DNA from: an uncultured Planctomycetaceae bacterium
Lineage (GTDB): Bacteria; Planctomycetota; Planctomycetia; Planctomycetales; Planctomycetaceae
Assembly: GCA_903823545.1 (NCBI GenBank)
Contig: CAIJTL010000523.1
Span: 1-21,161, forward strand
Reading direction: 5' to 3'
DNA length: 21,161 bases
Positions 8,501-15,153 of the stretch are shown piece after piece (positions within the stretch are counted from its first letter, which is position 1; each line of letters opens with the position of its first letter). The notes under the pieces are model-generated. The model did no database searches. It was given only the letters and a program-made list of their open reading frames with translations, and was not told where the DNA came from. A program made the translations under genes and the position numbers.

Positions 8501-9489
8501 TGTCTCAAGTCACCGTCGATGGCGGGGCTGGCGATGACACAATCACCGTCACTGACATTGATCACGCCTGTCGCGGCTCGCTGGTTGTGCGTGGTGGAAT
8601 TGGCGACGACGTGCTGACCGCCAACAATGCCAAGATTGGTGACATCCGGCTCCGCATGGAAGGTGGCGACGGCAATGACTCGATCCTCGGTTCAAGCGGA
8701 AGCGACACTCTCTCTGGCGACGCGGGAATCGACCGCATCAAGGGTGGAAACGGTAACGATCTGATTCTTGGCGGTGCCAGCATCGACTCGCTCAACGGCG
8801 ATGCGGGGAACGACACGATCATCGGCGGTGACGGATCCGACACCCTGGTTGGTGACGGAGCCGACACTATCTTCGGTGATGCTGGAGACGACAGCCTGCA
8901 AGGTGATCAAGGAGCCGACCTCATCTCTGGTGGTGAGGGAGACGATTTCGCTCGCGGTGGCGACGGCAACGACACGATCACGGGGGATACTGGCAACGAC
9001 TCTCTCTTGGGCGACTCAGCACTCGACAGTATCAGCGGTGGTGATGGTGATGACACTCTCGATGGTGGCCGCAACGACGACGTGCTAAACGGTGGTAACG
9101 GCAACGATAAGATTCGCGGCGATCACGGCAACGACTCCATCGTCGGTGGTGCGGGTAACGACACCATCAACGGTGGCGATGGCGACGACATCATCAACGG
9201 CCAAACCGGTGACGACTTGCTGACCGGGGCTGACGGAGACGACAACGTCAACGGCGGCGAAGGCAAAGACATCATCACTGGAGGTGACGGAGACGACACA
9301 CTGCTCGGAGGCAACGGCAACGACGTCGTACTGGGCGAACAAGGTGATGACCTCATCAACGGCCAGGGTTCAACCGACACGCTCGCCGGTGGCCAAGGAG
9401 ACGACACACTCGTCGCTGCGACAGCCGGTGAAGTGAATGAGAAGTTCGTACTCTCATCACAACTCACGGAGGGTTTGAAAGCTCTATAA
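5536..9489 (+). CDS. Large RTX (haemolysin-type Ca2+-binding) / Calx-beta surface protein
   Basis: The 1317-residue product has a short arginine-rich leader followed by 'VERMEDRSLLS' (about residues 29-39), close to the LEPR-XLL motif of secreted planctomycete proteins. RTX nonapeptides (G-G-x-G-x-D-x) fill about 121-370. A Calx-beta domain follows (374-485, with 'TVTEGDAG', 'DGTATASSDY', ending 'GTIADND'). Residues about 487-730 carry repeats of the type 'LFSINPTTGVLTDIG', 'LFSIDPTTAAATLIG' and 'LYRVNATSGAATLLG', suggesting a beta-propeller. A second Calx-beta domain (735-846), a short RTX block (850-928), a beta-rich linker and a long RTX array (994-1293) complete it. RTX arrays fold on binding Ca2+, so an extracellular location is expected. 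There is no enzymatic domain and no C-terminal sorting signal that I recognise; adhesion or a surface layer is a guess. The gene ends just before a strong terminator. GTG 5446 is an alternative start. Confidence 0.85.
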   Translation: MLLTNWLRAFAQTQRRRSSDRPIVAAVERMEDRSLLSVAALFVNGELFVSSDGGDNITIQQNSANRVEILANGAILGTAPNVATSSVTSIVIKGGDAANNINLNNVTNLTYPNIASIRVDAGNGDDVLVGSPFYGDSLLGGDGRDVISGQGGADTIDGGDGNDNIAGGDGDDNLIGEDGSDTISGDLGNDSISGGNHNDNINGGGGNDTIDAGQSNDTVNGGIGDDFINGMDGVDSISGDVGNDSILGGAGNDILSGNDGNDTLLGQAGTDTVNGDEGNDIINGGEGNDSLSGNLGNDNVNGAGGNDAIFGNEGNDTLVGGAGNDSLDGFTGNDSLLGQAGNDTLLGGGGADIADGGTGNDVVDSGDPATVSGIVSVSVNSPTVTEGDAGSVNLVYTLSLSSASFLPITVNATTFDGTATASSDYTPLTQTVTFLPGVLSATVTVPIQGDTTAEVSESVRLVLSNPTNALLLNQEGIGTIADNDTVGLSLFGITFSGTLYSVNQNNAVATTIANSSASSVHDISANSAGVMFGYSQGGPSLFTINTLTGATTTSVTVTGFPAGELNIEGDMAFDTANNVIYYVSSPQTQNPNLFSINPTTGVLTDIGEIQVGGANLGAANDDVEMDAIAMRTGLIYAVVGGDISGTNSNFNDSLFSIDPTTAAATLIGPLGVDVPGGAGSLEYDPSTDTFLYVNGITGNLYRVNATSGAATLLGDTGVVDLTGLALGQAPLQTPVNVSIADVILPAEGAGNSSSTLNFVLTLSQPRATPVTVSFTTVDGTATAGTDYVAASGTVTFTPFSTTQTVSVTVNGDFNFEANEAFFLQLTGANGVAISDGSGVATIVNDDAFPLGDTLLGNIGNDTIIGGAADDFINAGDGSDVIFGNGGNDSILGGSGPDTINGGAGNDTIDGQGGPDLIDGGDGDDTFVWAGGANGNDTVTNSSGADGVLVSLDGSSNVVTIGQTAIPVGATFAFLQITSGGATLTVDTSVSQVTVDGGAGDDTITVTDIDHACRGSLVVRGGIGDDVLTANNAKIGDIRLRMEGGDGNDSILGSSGSDTLSGDAGIDRIKGGNGNDLILGGASIDSLNGDAGNDTIIGGDGSDTLVGDGADTIFGDAGDDSLQGDQGADLISGGEGDDFARGGDGNDTITGDTGNDSLLGDSALDSISGGDGDDTLDGGRNDDVLNGGNGNDKIRGDHGNDSIVGGAGNDTINGGDGDDIINGQTGDDLLTGADGDDNVNGGEGKDIITGGDGDDTLLGGNGNDVVLGEQGDDLINGQGSTDTLAGGQGDDTLVAATAGEVNEKFVLSSQLTEGLKAL

Positions 9490-9521
9490 GTGGTGAGAAC
9501 CGTCCGGTTTGAAGAAAAGAA

Positions 9522-9561
9522 AAAGCGGGCCGCTGATCATTCAGCGGCCCGCTTTCGTTTT
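9522..9561 (+). terminator. Strong intrinsic terminator after the RTX surface-protein gene
   Basis: A perfect 15-bp stem (9522-9536 with 9541-9555) around the loop TCAT is followed by CGTTTT. It begins 32 bases after the surface-protein stop. The A-rich run just before the stem means it could also terminate leftward transcription arriving from the convergent minus-strand genes. Confidence 0.85.
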
Positions 9562-9566
9562 GAAAA

Positions 9567-9601
9567 CACTAGCCCGACGCACAAGCGAGGCGCTTCGCGC
9601 C
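9567..9601. repeat. Candidate planctomycete interspersed motif (ACTAGCCCGACGC...AAGCGAGG)
   Basis: The segment reads ACTAGCCCGACGC, then ACAAGCGAGG, and runs into a GGCGC-TTC-GCGCC mini-hairpin (9589-9601). From memory, very similar 'agcccgacgcgcaagcgagg' strings are scattered between genes in planctomycete genomes. Only one copy is visible here, so the repeat status rests on recollection and not on this window. Confidence 0.35.
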
Positions 9602-9707
9602 ATCCCACAGCTACGTGTTTAGGACTTGCGATGCTCCATGCCGGAAGAGAAGCAATTGGAAAAGGCGTGTTGCCACTCGACCGCCGAATTGAGGCAAAAC
9701 CGAATGA

Positions 9708-9787
9708 GGGAAACACTAATCGACGCTAATTGGCACTAATCGCTGACGGCACTTTATTGGTGTTAATCAGCGCCGATTAGTGTTCCC
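9708..9787. repeat. Long imperfect inverted repeat built from CACTAATCG / CGATTAGTG
   Basis: The left arm (9708-9740) starts GGGAAACACTAATCG and the right arm (9756-9787) ends CGATTAGTGTTCCC. With a few mismatches the arms pair over about 30 bases around a 15-base loop. CACTAATCG also occurs twice in direct orientation (9714-9722 and about 9734-9742). It lies 3' of two convergent genes, beyond a conventional terminator. It may be a mobile hairpin repeat or a transcription barrier. No open reading frame is associated with it. Confidence 0.6.
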
Positions 9788-9963
9788 ACCTCTTCCGCTT
9801 CTCCTCATTACCGTCGAATCCACATCCATGCCGTCGACGAGACATGTCGGATGCGTACTCGATTGAAGGTACGTGGACAACCAAAGTTCTCGACAAACCA
9901 ACAACCAATTACGTCACTTTAAAACATTCGCGACGGGCTAGTGAAAGACAACGCGACTGTTCC

Positions 9964-11376
9964 TCAAACGTTGACCTCAAACCCTTTGCGTTGCTCACGA
10001 GTTTGCCATTTGTTGGCTTCCGCATCGCCGACGATCTCTTGCTTCTCCGGATCCCACGTCAGCTTGCGACCGAGCCGAATCGCGATGTTCGATAAGTGGC
10101 AAGTCGTCATCGCTCGATGGTGAGTGTAAACGTCGCTGATTGGCTGAGTTCGATCAACGCAACATTCAAAGAAGTTCAACATGTGTCGGTTTCGTTCGTC
10201 GCCCGGCTCCTTGCCCTTGTAGAGCTTGACGAGCGCGTCCGCTGGCAGCGGATTCGTTTCGAGGTCTTCGACCGGTTTTCCTTTCAACGAGCCGCGACTG
10301 ACGAAGATGCGGCCTTCGGTTCCTTCAATCAGAATGCCGTTCTCTTCGTCGTTGCGAATCAACATATCGACGCCGTTCGGGTACTTGACGTTGATTTGGA
10401 ACGCCGTCGCGGTGTTGTACATGTTGGCGACGGTCGGCATCCCGTTCTCATACGGAACGGGATGTTTCGCCGTCCCTTCGACACTGATCGGGCCGCTGTT
10501 TTCCATGCCGATGGCCCAGGTCGCGATATCGACGTGGTGAGCCCCCCAGTCGGTCAGCTTGCCGCCGGAATACTCGTACCACCACCGGAACTCATAGTGA
10601 GTACGAGATTCCGGATAGTTCTTATTGTTACCGAAGCCCCCTTGCACGTAGTCGGTCATCGGCGCTTGTCCAAGCCACATATCCCAATTGAGATGCTTCG
10701 GCACATCCGCCTTCGGAATTGCCGAACTGGTCGGAGCACCACCGATGCGGCATTCGACCTTCTGAATTTTTCCGAGTCGCCCTGACCGAGCGAGCGCCAC
10801 CGCGACCAAGAACTGATGCTTCATCTTGCCGCCGTTGGCCGACATTTCACTCCGTTGTTGAGTGCCAACTTGGAAGACTCGCTTCGTCGCATCGAGCACT
10901 TGGATGATCTTCTTTCCTTCGTCGATCGTTAGCGTCAGCGGCTTTTCGCAATAGACGTCTTTGCCATGCTTCATCGCGTCGATCGAGATTCTTGAGTGCC
11001 AATGATCCGGCGTGACGACCGTAACAATCTGGGCTTCCGGGTGTTTGTCGAGCAGATCGAGATAGTTCTCGTAGGCTTTGACCTCTTTGGCGTTCCCCTT
11101 CTTGTTCTGAATCTCTTCAACCTTCTTCTTCCCCTTCTCTTTGTGTTCCGCATCGACGTCACACACGGCGACGCAATCTCCAAACGCAAGCGCATTCGGC
11201 CCGACCGCATTCCAGCGATCGCCAGTCCCGATGCACGCAATCAGCGGCCGCTCATTCGGCGACTGAAACGCCTTCGCAACTGCAGGATCGCGGAAGAACC
11301 AGTACGGCATAGTGCTCGCTGCAGCCGCAGCGAGCGTGTTTTGCATGAAATCGCGACGTGTTTGTTTGCGGCGCAT
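9964..11376 (-). CDS. Tat-exported Gfo/Idh/MocA-family oxidoreductase
   Basis: The 470-residue product begins 'MRRKQTRRDFM' followed by an alanine-rich hydrophobic stretch, a twin-arginine signal typical of planctomycete members of this family. The NAD(P)-binding Rossmann region follows ('LIACIGTGDRW', about 45-55; 'VCDVD', 71-75), then 'TPDHWH' (122-127) and the hallmark 'CEKPL' (143-147) with the cofactor-site Lys145. The C-terminal alpha/beta domain contains 'GGKLTDWGAHHVDIATWA' (271-288), where the histidine pair is the usual substrate/catalytic site. It presumably oxidises or reduces a sugar or cyclitol derivative in the periplasm; the exact substrate cannot be told. A GAGGAG lies about 9 bases before the ATG. 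It lies downstream of the heptaheme cytochrome gene on the same strand with a gap of about 150 bp. Confidence 0.92.
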   Translation of the reverse strand: MRRKQTRRDFMQNTLAAAAASTMPYWFFRDPAVAKAFQSPNERPLIACIGTGDRWNAVGPNALAFGDCVAVCDVDAEHKEKGKKKVEEIQNKKGNAKEVKAYENYLDLLDKHPEAQIVTVVTPDHWHSRISIDAMKHGKDVYCEKPLTLTIDEGKKIIQVLDATKRVFQVGTQQRSEMSANGGKMKHQFLVAVALARSGRLGKIQKVECRIGGAPTSSAIPKADVPKHLNWDMWLGQAPMTDYVQGGFGNNKNYPESRTHYEFRWWYEYSGGKLTDWGAHHVDIATWAIGMENSGPISVEGTAKHPVPYENGMPTVANMYNTATAFQINVKYPNGVDMLIRNDEENGILIEGTEGRIFVSRGSLKGKPVEDLETNPLPADALVKLYKGKEPGDERNRHMLNFFECCVDRTQPISDVYTHHRAMTTCHLSNIAIRLGRKLTWDPEKQEIVGDAEANKWQTREQRKGFEVNV

Positions 11377-11528
11377 GGACGAGAACTCCTCAAAGCAGGT
11401 GACAAAAATGATTCATTAAAACAAATCCTGGCGCGGCCAAAGCCGGTGCGAAAACTCACGTGAAAAATCGCGCCGGGAGTCTATGCCGCGACAACCAGGA
11501 TGCAAACGGAGCCGACCACGCGATTGCT

Positions 11529-12644
11529 TCAGGGGTTGCTTTTACGAATGCGAATCCAGTGATCAGTAAACAGCGTCGGAGAATCGGACGGTTGCTTTGG
11601 CATGTGGCAACTGATGCAGTCTGCATCGAGCGACTGTTCTCGGCAGGTCCCCCAAGATACAGAACTTCGGTTGTGGCACTCGCAGCAACTGCGGTTGTAG
11701 TGGTTTGGTTCCGTCTCAGTCGGGCGGTGTGGGTCGTGACATGTCATGCAATCGAGGCGAAGTGTTGCCGTTGGCCGAGTATGTTGGAGTTGGAAGCACT
11801 TGCTCATCATCAGGCCGACCGCGGCAAATCGTGGCAGGTTTTTGTTCTTCGGAGTCAGCTCGTTCGGTGACAAATCAGTCGGCAATCGATGGCATTCGCC
11901 GCAGCGTGAGACGGATTGGAGCGGAGTCAATGAATGCCAATCGTCGAACTTAGTTTTGGTCTGCCCCGATCGCATGTTACTCACATGATGATCCGCCTCT
12001 TTATGGCAACGAGAGCAAAAGATTCCATGAGAAAATGATTGCTGGTCGATTCGTTGCGCTTTCGCAGACAATCCAGTTGCATGGCAACCGAAACAGCGCC
12101 GCGTGGTCTCCGGATCGTTTTCCTCGCCGATCTCCAGCGAATTTCGCCCAAGATCTATCGGGCGCCCGATTGTCCGATCTAGCCCATGATTAACATACCA
12201 CGTCACGTGATGTTCAATTGCGACGGATTCTCCTCTGCCGTTGGTAAGTAACGTGACCGCAGTCTGACCGTGATGTCCGCTACCAAAAATCCAATCGACT
12301 GTAGAAGGCGATTTTGTTTTTTCGCTACTGCCCCAGAGGCGACCACGTTCAATCCAGTAACGAAACTCAACCTTCGGGACGCCAATCTGCGCTGTCTGTT
12401 CAACGAAGTGAGTCCATTCGGATGGCAGGTCTGCTCGTCGCAAAGTTTGAGCGTGTGGTGCGGATAGAAAGTCTTTGGTTTGAGCCTTGTGGCAATCCAC
12501 GCAGCTTGCGAAATGAGTCATTGGACTGACTCGCTCCACCGGCTTCACGGTGTTGAAGTTGCGGTGCAGTACTATGCCGCTGAGAATCAACAACATCAGC
12601 CCCGCGATGCACCAAGTCCAACACGATTTCATGAAACGCCCCAT
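11529..12644 (-). CDS. Seven-heme cytochrome c, membrane-anchored or exported
   Basis: Starting from the ATG at 12644 the protein has 371 residues, with one N-terminal hydrophobic segment (about 9-26) serving as signal or anchor. Seven C-x-x-C-H heme sites follow: CVDCH (48), CFGCH (184), CSRCH (210), CGECH (248), CMTCH (299, followed by DPH), CCECH (320) and CISCH (343). Near the C-terminus 'FTDHWIR' supplies another histidine, a possible axial ligand. Spacing and local motifs ('WIFGSGHHG', 'CMTCHDPH', 'CISCHMP') parallel the heptaheme region of the protein at 13261-15153, so the two are paralogues, this one lacking TPRs. It should sit on the periplasmic face and transfer electrons; the partner or substrate is unknown. 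The frame is open to a GTG at 12686, and an ATG at 12632 (after GGGG) is a second plausible start. Confidence 0.85.
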   Translation of the reverse strand: MGRFMKSCWTWCIAGLMLLILSGIVLHRNFNTVKPVERVSPMTHFASCVDCHKAQTKDFLSAPHAQTLRRADLPSEWTHFVEQTAQIGVPKVEFRYWIERGRLWGSSEKTKSPSTVDWIFGSGHHGQTAVTLLTNGRGESVAIEHHVTWYVNHGLDRTIGRPIDLGRNSLEIGEENDPETTRRCFGCHATGLSAKAQRIDQQSFSHGIFCSRCHKEADHHVSNMRSGQTKTKFDDWHSLTPLQSVSRCGECHRLPTDLSPNELTPKNKNLPRFAAVGLMMSKCFQLQHTRPTATLRLDCMTCHDPHRPTETEPNHYNRSCCECHNRSSVSWGTCREQSLDADCISCHMPKQPSDSPTLFTDHWIRIRKSNP

Positions 12645-12823
12645 TGAGATTGACGTAGGACAATGTTGATGAGACCGCTTCGCCACGCAAGGAGGTTGTC
12701 ATAAAACTCAAAATAAACAAGTTGTGCTGATGCGAGACGGCGATTTCTGTGATCGAGAGAGAACCGCTCGGTCTACTAAGAAAACGTCGATTGCAAACTG
12801 GCCGACAAATTGGCGACTTGCTG

Positions 12824-12829
12824 TAATAT
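12824..12829 (+). promoter_or_regulatory. Possible -10 box (TAATAT) for the small lipoprotein gene
   Basis: TAATAT lies 67 bases before the lipoprotein ATG, in the 252-bp divergent gap between the two genes. No good -35 hexamer is seen at the usual distance, so this is only a candidate. Confidence 0.25.
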
Positions 12830-12896
12830 CGCCTCATTCCTGATGACCGTGACGGTTGTGGGGATACGTTTTTATTGATCTTGAAAGGACTGAGAT

Positions 12897-13109
12897 ATGA
12901 TTCAAAGGTTTGCCTGTGGTGTAGCTTTCCTCGGTGCATTGGCCATTTTAGGTTGCGGTGAGCCAGACCCAACTGAAAAAGGAGGAGGATTCCAGGTACC
13001 TCCTGAAGCTCAGAAAGCACAAGAAGAGGCTTCCAAAAAGACACCAGACCAAATGATGGAAATGATGAAGAAGACCGGGAAAGCTGGCGACCCGACTAAG
13101 AAAAATTAG
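12897..13109 (+). CDS. Small lipoprotein, 70 residues
   Basis: The protein starts 'MIQRFACGVAFLGALAILGC', a short positively charged n-region, hydrophobic core and lipobox ending in Cys20, so it should be lipidated after signal peptidase II cleavage. The remaining 50 residues are hydrophilic and rich in Lys, Glu, Pro and Met with no known domain ('TPDQMMEMMKK' is probably helical). AAAGGA 8 bases before the ATG is a good ribosome-binding site. It lies between, and on the opposite strand to, the two heptaheme cytochrome genes. Small lipoproteins of this build are common in planctomycetes; a role with the neighbouring envelope cytochromes is only suggested by position. Confidence 0.75.
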   Translation: MIQRFACGVAFLGALAILGCGEPDPTEKGGGFQVPPEAQKAQEEASKKTPDQMMEMMKKTGKAGDPTKKN

Positions 13110-13200
13110 GCTTCTGCCGCGGCTGTGCTGAGTCCTGTTTTTCGCCGCAAGTGCAAAGCTTGAACGACACAGATTTGATTTTCAACCGCAGCCTGAAACA

Positions 13201-13225
13201 CTACGAAGAGTCTGTCTCTTCGTGG
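13201..13225. terminator. Hairpin between convergent genes, probable bidirectional terminator
   Basis: A 10-bp stem (13201-13210 with 13216-13225, ACGAAGAG/CTCTTCGT at its core, extended by one G-T and one C-G pair) encloses a 5-base loop. On the + strand GATGTTTTG follows; on the - strand a short TGTTTC follows. It lies between the ends of the small lipoprotein gene and the heptaheme-TPR gene, as expected for a shared terminator. Confidence 0.5.
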
Positions 13226-13260
13226 ATGTTTTGGGCTTGTCCTTAAATGCTTGCGCGATG

Positions 13261-15153
13261 TCAAAAGCCTGCTTGATGTAGCTTGCGAGCCTGTTCGCGA
13301 TGGTGCTTGCTCAATTCATTCTCGCGTCGCAACTGATAGACGCGGGCAAGCCATTCGTGAGCCTGTGACAAAGTCGGATCCAAATCGATCGCTTTGTTGG
13401 CTTCTTGAATTGCCCGATCGAAGTCTCCCAGTTGCCCAAGAATGTGGGCCAGCCTTCCATGAAAGGCCGCATGTGCGGGGTTTACTTCAAAGAGGCGATC
13501 GAAGTACTTAAATGCTGCATGGAGGTCTTTCGTGTCGTGACTAAAAAATGCCAAACGAACGAGAAGCGTTTCGCACTGAGGATTCAGAGCCAATCCCGAC
13601 TCCCAAAGCTCTTTGGCGTCCGAAGGATTGTCAATCAGCAGTTTCGCGACACCTAGCCATTCAGCGACATCAACATCGTCAGGAGCGATTTTGTGAGTTG
13701 CTTCGAGCAATGACTCTGCCTCAACAGCAATGCTTCGTGCTCTGGTCTTTTCCGCCTTCTTTGCCAAGACTAACCCACGAGCACGATCGACTTCCCATTG
13801 AGGAATTCTTGTATCCGCTTCGTCAAAAAACACCAACTCAGAATTCACCGACTCCTTTTTGGGGGACGGGGCAGCGGCCGCGGGACGACGACGAATGCGG
13901 TGGTCTGTTTGCGACGTGTGCGGAACGTTGGATGCCCCCAAACTCGGCATGTGGCACGCGATGCAGGAGTTTGCTTCACGGTTCCGGTGTTGCAGTGGAA
14001 GCTGACATGCGGTGCCATCCTCCGCGTGACAAACTTGGCAACGCTGGCGGTAAAATTCCGCACGTTCCGCTGGGGCCGGTGTAGTGTGAGCATCGTGGCA
14101 ACTTAGGCAGCCGAATTGCCCCTCGCTTTGACGATAGCAAGCGCTGCTTCGCATCTGCTCAACTTGGCTGACAGCCGGAGCGGGCTCATCTGAAGAATTG
14201 GCTCTGTCTTCAAAAAAGATCAGCCAGACATCCTCCAGCCGCATCCCTGGCCGGAAGTCAAATGCCTGTCGACCGTATCTCAATTGCTGCGATTGTCCCT
14301 GCAAATGGCATTGGTTGCATACGTCTTCACGCTGGGCAAAGTCCAACTTCAATGGGTTAACGATCGGATCGATCACGCCAACATCGCGTATGTGCGCCGG
14401 GCTATCATGATAATCGACATGACGCTGACCAGGACCATGACATCTCTCGCAACCGATCGCTGGCTCTAATACGGCTGGTGACGAATAGACGTTTGGTCGA
14501 TTCAGGACAAAATTCATTTGACCGACGTGGCACAGCAAACACCCATCGCCCACTTCGCGCTCAAAACGTTTATGGGATTCGGGGGGATACCCTGGAGCCA
14601 ATCCCCATTGGTTTGATTGTTGGTACCAATTGAGTGGCGATGCAAATAATCGGCCTTGCTGCTCGATCAAAAAAGCGCGACCGCGGACTCCTGAGCCCAT
14701 TACCCACCTGACTTCAACGTGCTGGTCATAAACCGGATCGCCACCTGTCGCGTCAGGCAAAAGTTCGTGATGGAAAAGGCGGTTCCCCTCTCGTCGAATG
14801 ATGTACTTTCGAGGCCCTGGAGGCTCGATGAAAGAATCTTTGAATTCGTGCCCATTGATATCGTTCGTAGAAAGCAACTCATTCACCGAAACCATCGAGC
14901 GAGCCATCGGATGGTGACTGTACTTTTCCGCGACGGCTTCATGGCAACGAGTGCATGTTCTACTTCCAACAAATCCATCATCAGGTCGCACAGGCCTTGT
15001 TGGCATCTGTGCTCCGTTTTCTCGCAACGACACTGCGTCGTCACGTTGGGGCTGTCCGTGTTGAGAACGTGTGATAATCCAGGCTGCCGCCCCTGCGACA
15101 AACACCAACAAAGTGAAAAGGATGGTTCGCGATCTTTTTATGTCCTGCGTCAT
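13261..15153 (-). CDS. Seven-heme cytochrome c with C-terminal TPR domain
   Basis: The 630-residue protein has an N-terminal membrane segment or uncleaved signal (about 10-27), then seven C-x-x-C-H sites: CTRCH (67), CLLCH (205), CERCH (235), CNQCH (279), CLSCH (349, followed by DAH), CQVCH (372) and CIACH (397, followed by MP). 'TDHRIRR' follows near 416, possibly a distal heme ligand. Residues about 480-625 form roughly four TPRs ('ALNPQCETLLVRLAFF', 'FEVNPAHAAFHGRLAHIL', 'IDLDPTLSQAHEWLARVY'), a protein-protein docking surface. The heme region is of the doubled-CXXCH / cytochrome c554-like type widespread in planctomycetes. Its ATG overlaps the stop of the upstream FG-GAP/UnbV gene by ATGA, strong evidence for joint translation. 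It should act in the periplasm or at the outer surface. The electron donor, acceptor and any catalytic function cannot be determined. Confidence 0.9.
   Translation of the reverse strand: MTQDIKRSRTILFTLLVFVAGAAAWIITRSQHGQPQRDDAVSLRENGAQMPTRPVRPDDGFVGSRTCTRCHEAVAEKYSHHPMARSMVSVNELLSTNDINGHEFKDSFIEPPGPRKYIIRREGNRLFHHELLPDATGGDPVYDQHVEVRWVMGSGVRGRAFLIEQQGRLFASPLNWYQQSNQWGLAPGYPPESHKRFEREVGDGCLLCHVGQMNFVLNRPNVYSSPAVLEPAIGCERCHGPGQRHVDYHDSPAHIRDVGVIDPIVNPLKLDFAQREDVCNQCHLQGQSQQLRYGRQAFDFRPGMRLEDVWLIFFEDRANSSDEPAPAVSQVEQMRSSACYRQSEGQFGCLSCHDAHTTPAPAERAEFYRQRCQVCHAEDGTACQLPLQHRNREANSCIACHMPSLGASNVPHTSQTDHRIRRRPAAAAPSPKKESVNSELVFFDEADTRIPQWEVDRARGLVLAKKAEKTRARSIAVEAESLLEATHKIAPDDVDVAEWLGVAKLLIDNPSDAKELWESGLALNPQCETLLVRLAFFSHDTKDLHAAFKYFDRLFEVNPAHAAFHGRLAHILGQLGDFDRAIQEANKAIDLDPTLSQAHEWLARVYQLRRENELSKHHREQARKLHQAGF

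Larger units (their letters stand above)
9490..9963. other. Convergent intergenic region of 474 bp
   Basis: This gap between the RTX surface-protein gene (+) and the oxidoreductase gene (-) holds the terminator at 9522-9561, the short motif at 9567-9601 and the hairpin repeat at 9708-9787. The remaining sequence shows no gene-like features; the small open frames across it have no family resemblance and no convincing ribosome-binding site. Confidence 0.6.

Noticed and set aside
5896..9415. Possible DNA tandem repeat or CRISPR-like array
   Set aside because: The periodicity follows 9-residue (27-base) protein repeats with variable third positions and no constant repeat/spacer structure.
9844..10095. 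83-codon frame on the + strand in the intergenic region
   Set aside because: Half of it is antisense to the oxidoreductase gene and the remainder has no protein-like features.
10096..10785. 229-codon frame on the + strand
   Set aside because: Antisense to the Gfo/Idh/MocA gene, whose motifs are unmistakable.
12400..13044. 214-codon frame on the - strand
   Set aside because: Overlaps the heptaheme gene start and is antisense to the small lipoprotein gene; no signal, domain or ribosome-binding site.
13548..14084. 178-codon frame on the + strand
   Set aside because: Antisense to the heptaheme-TPR gene and without recognisable domains.
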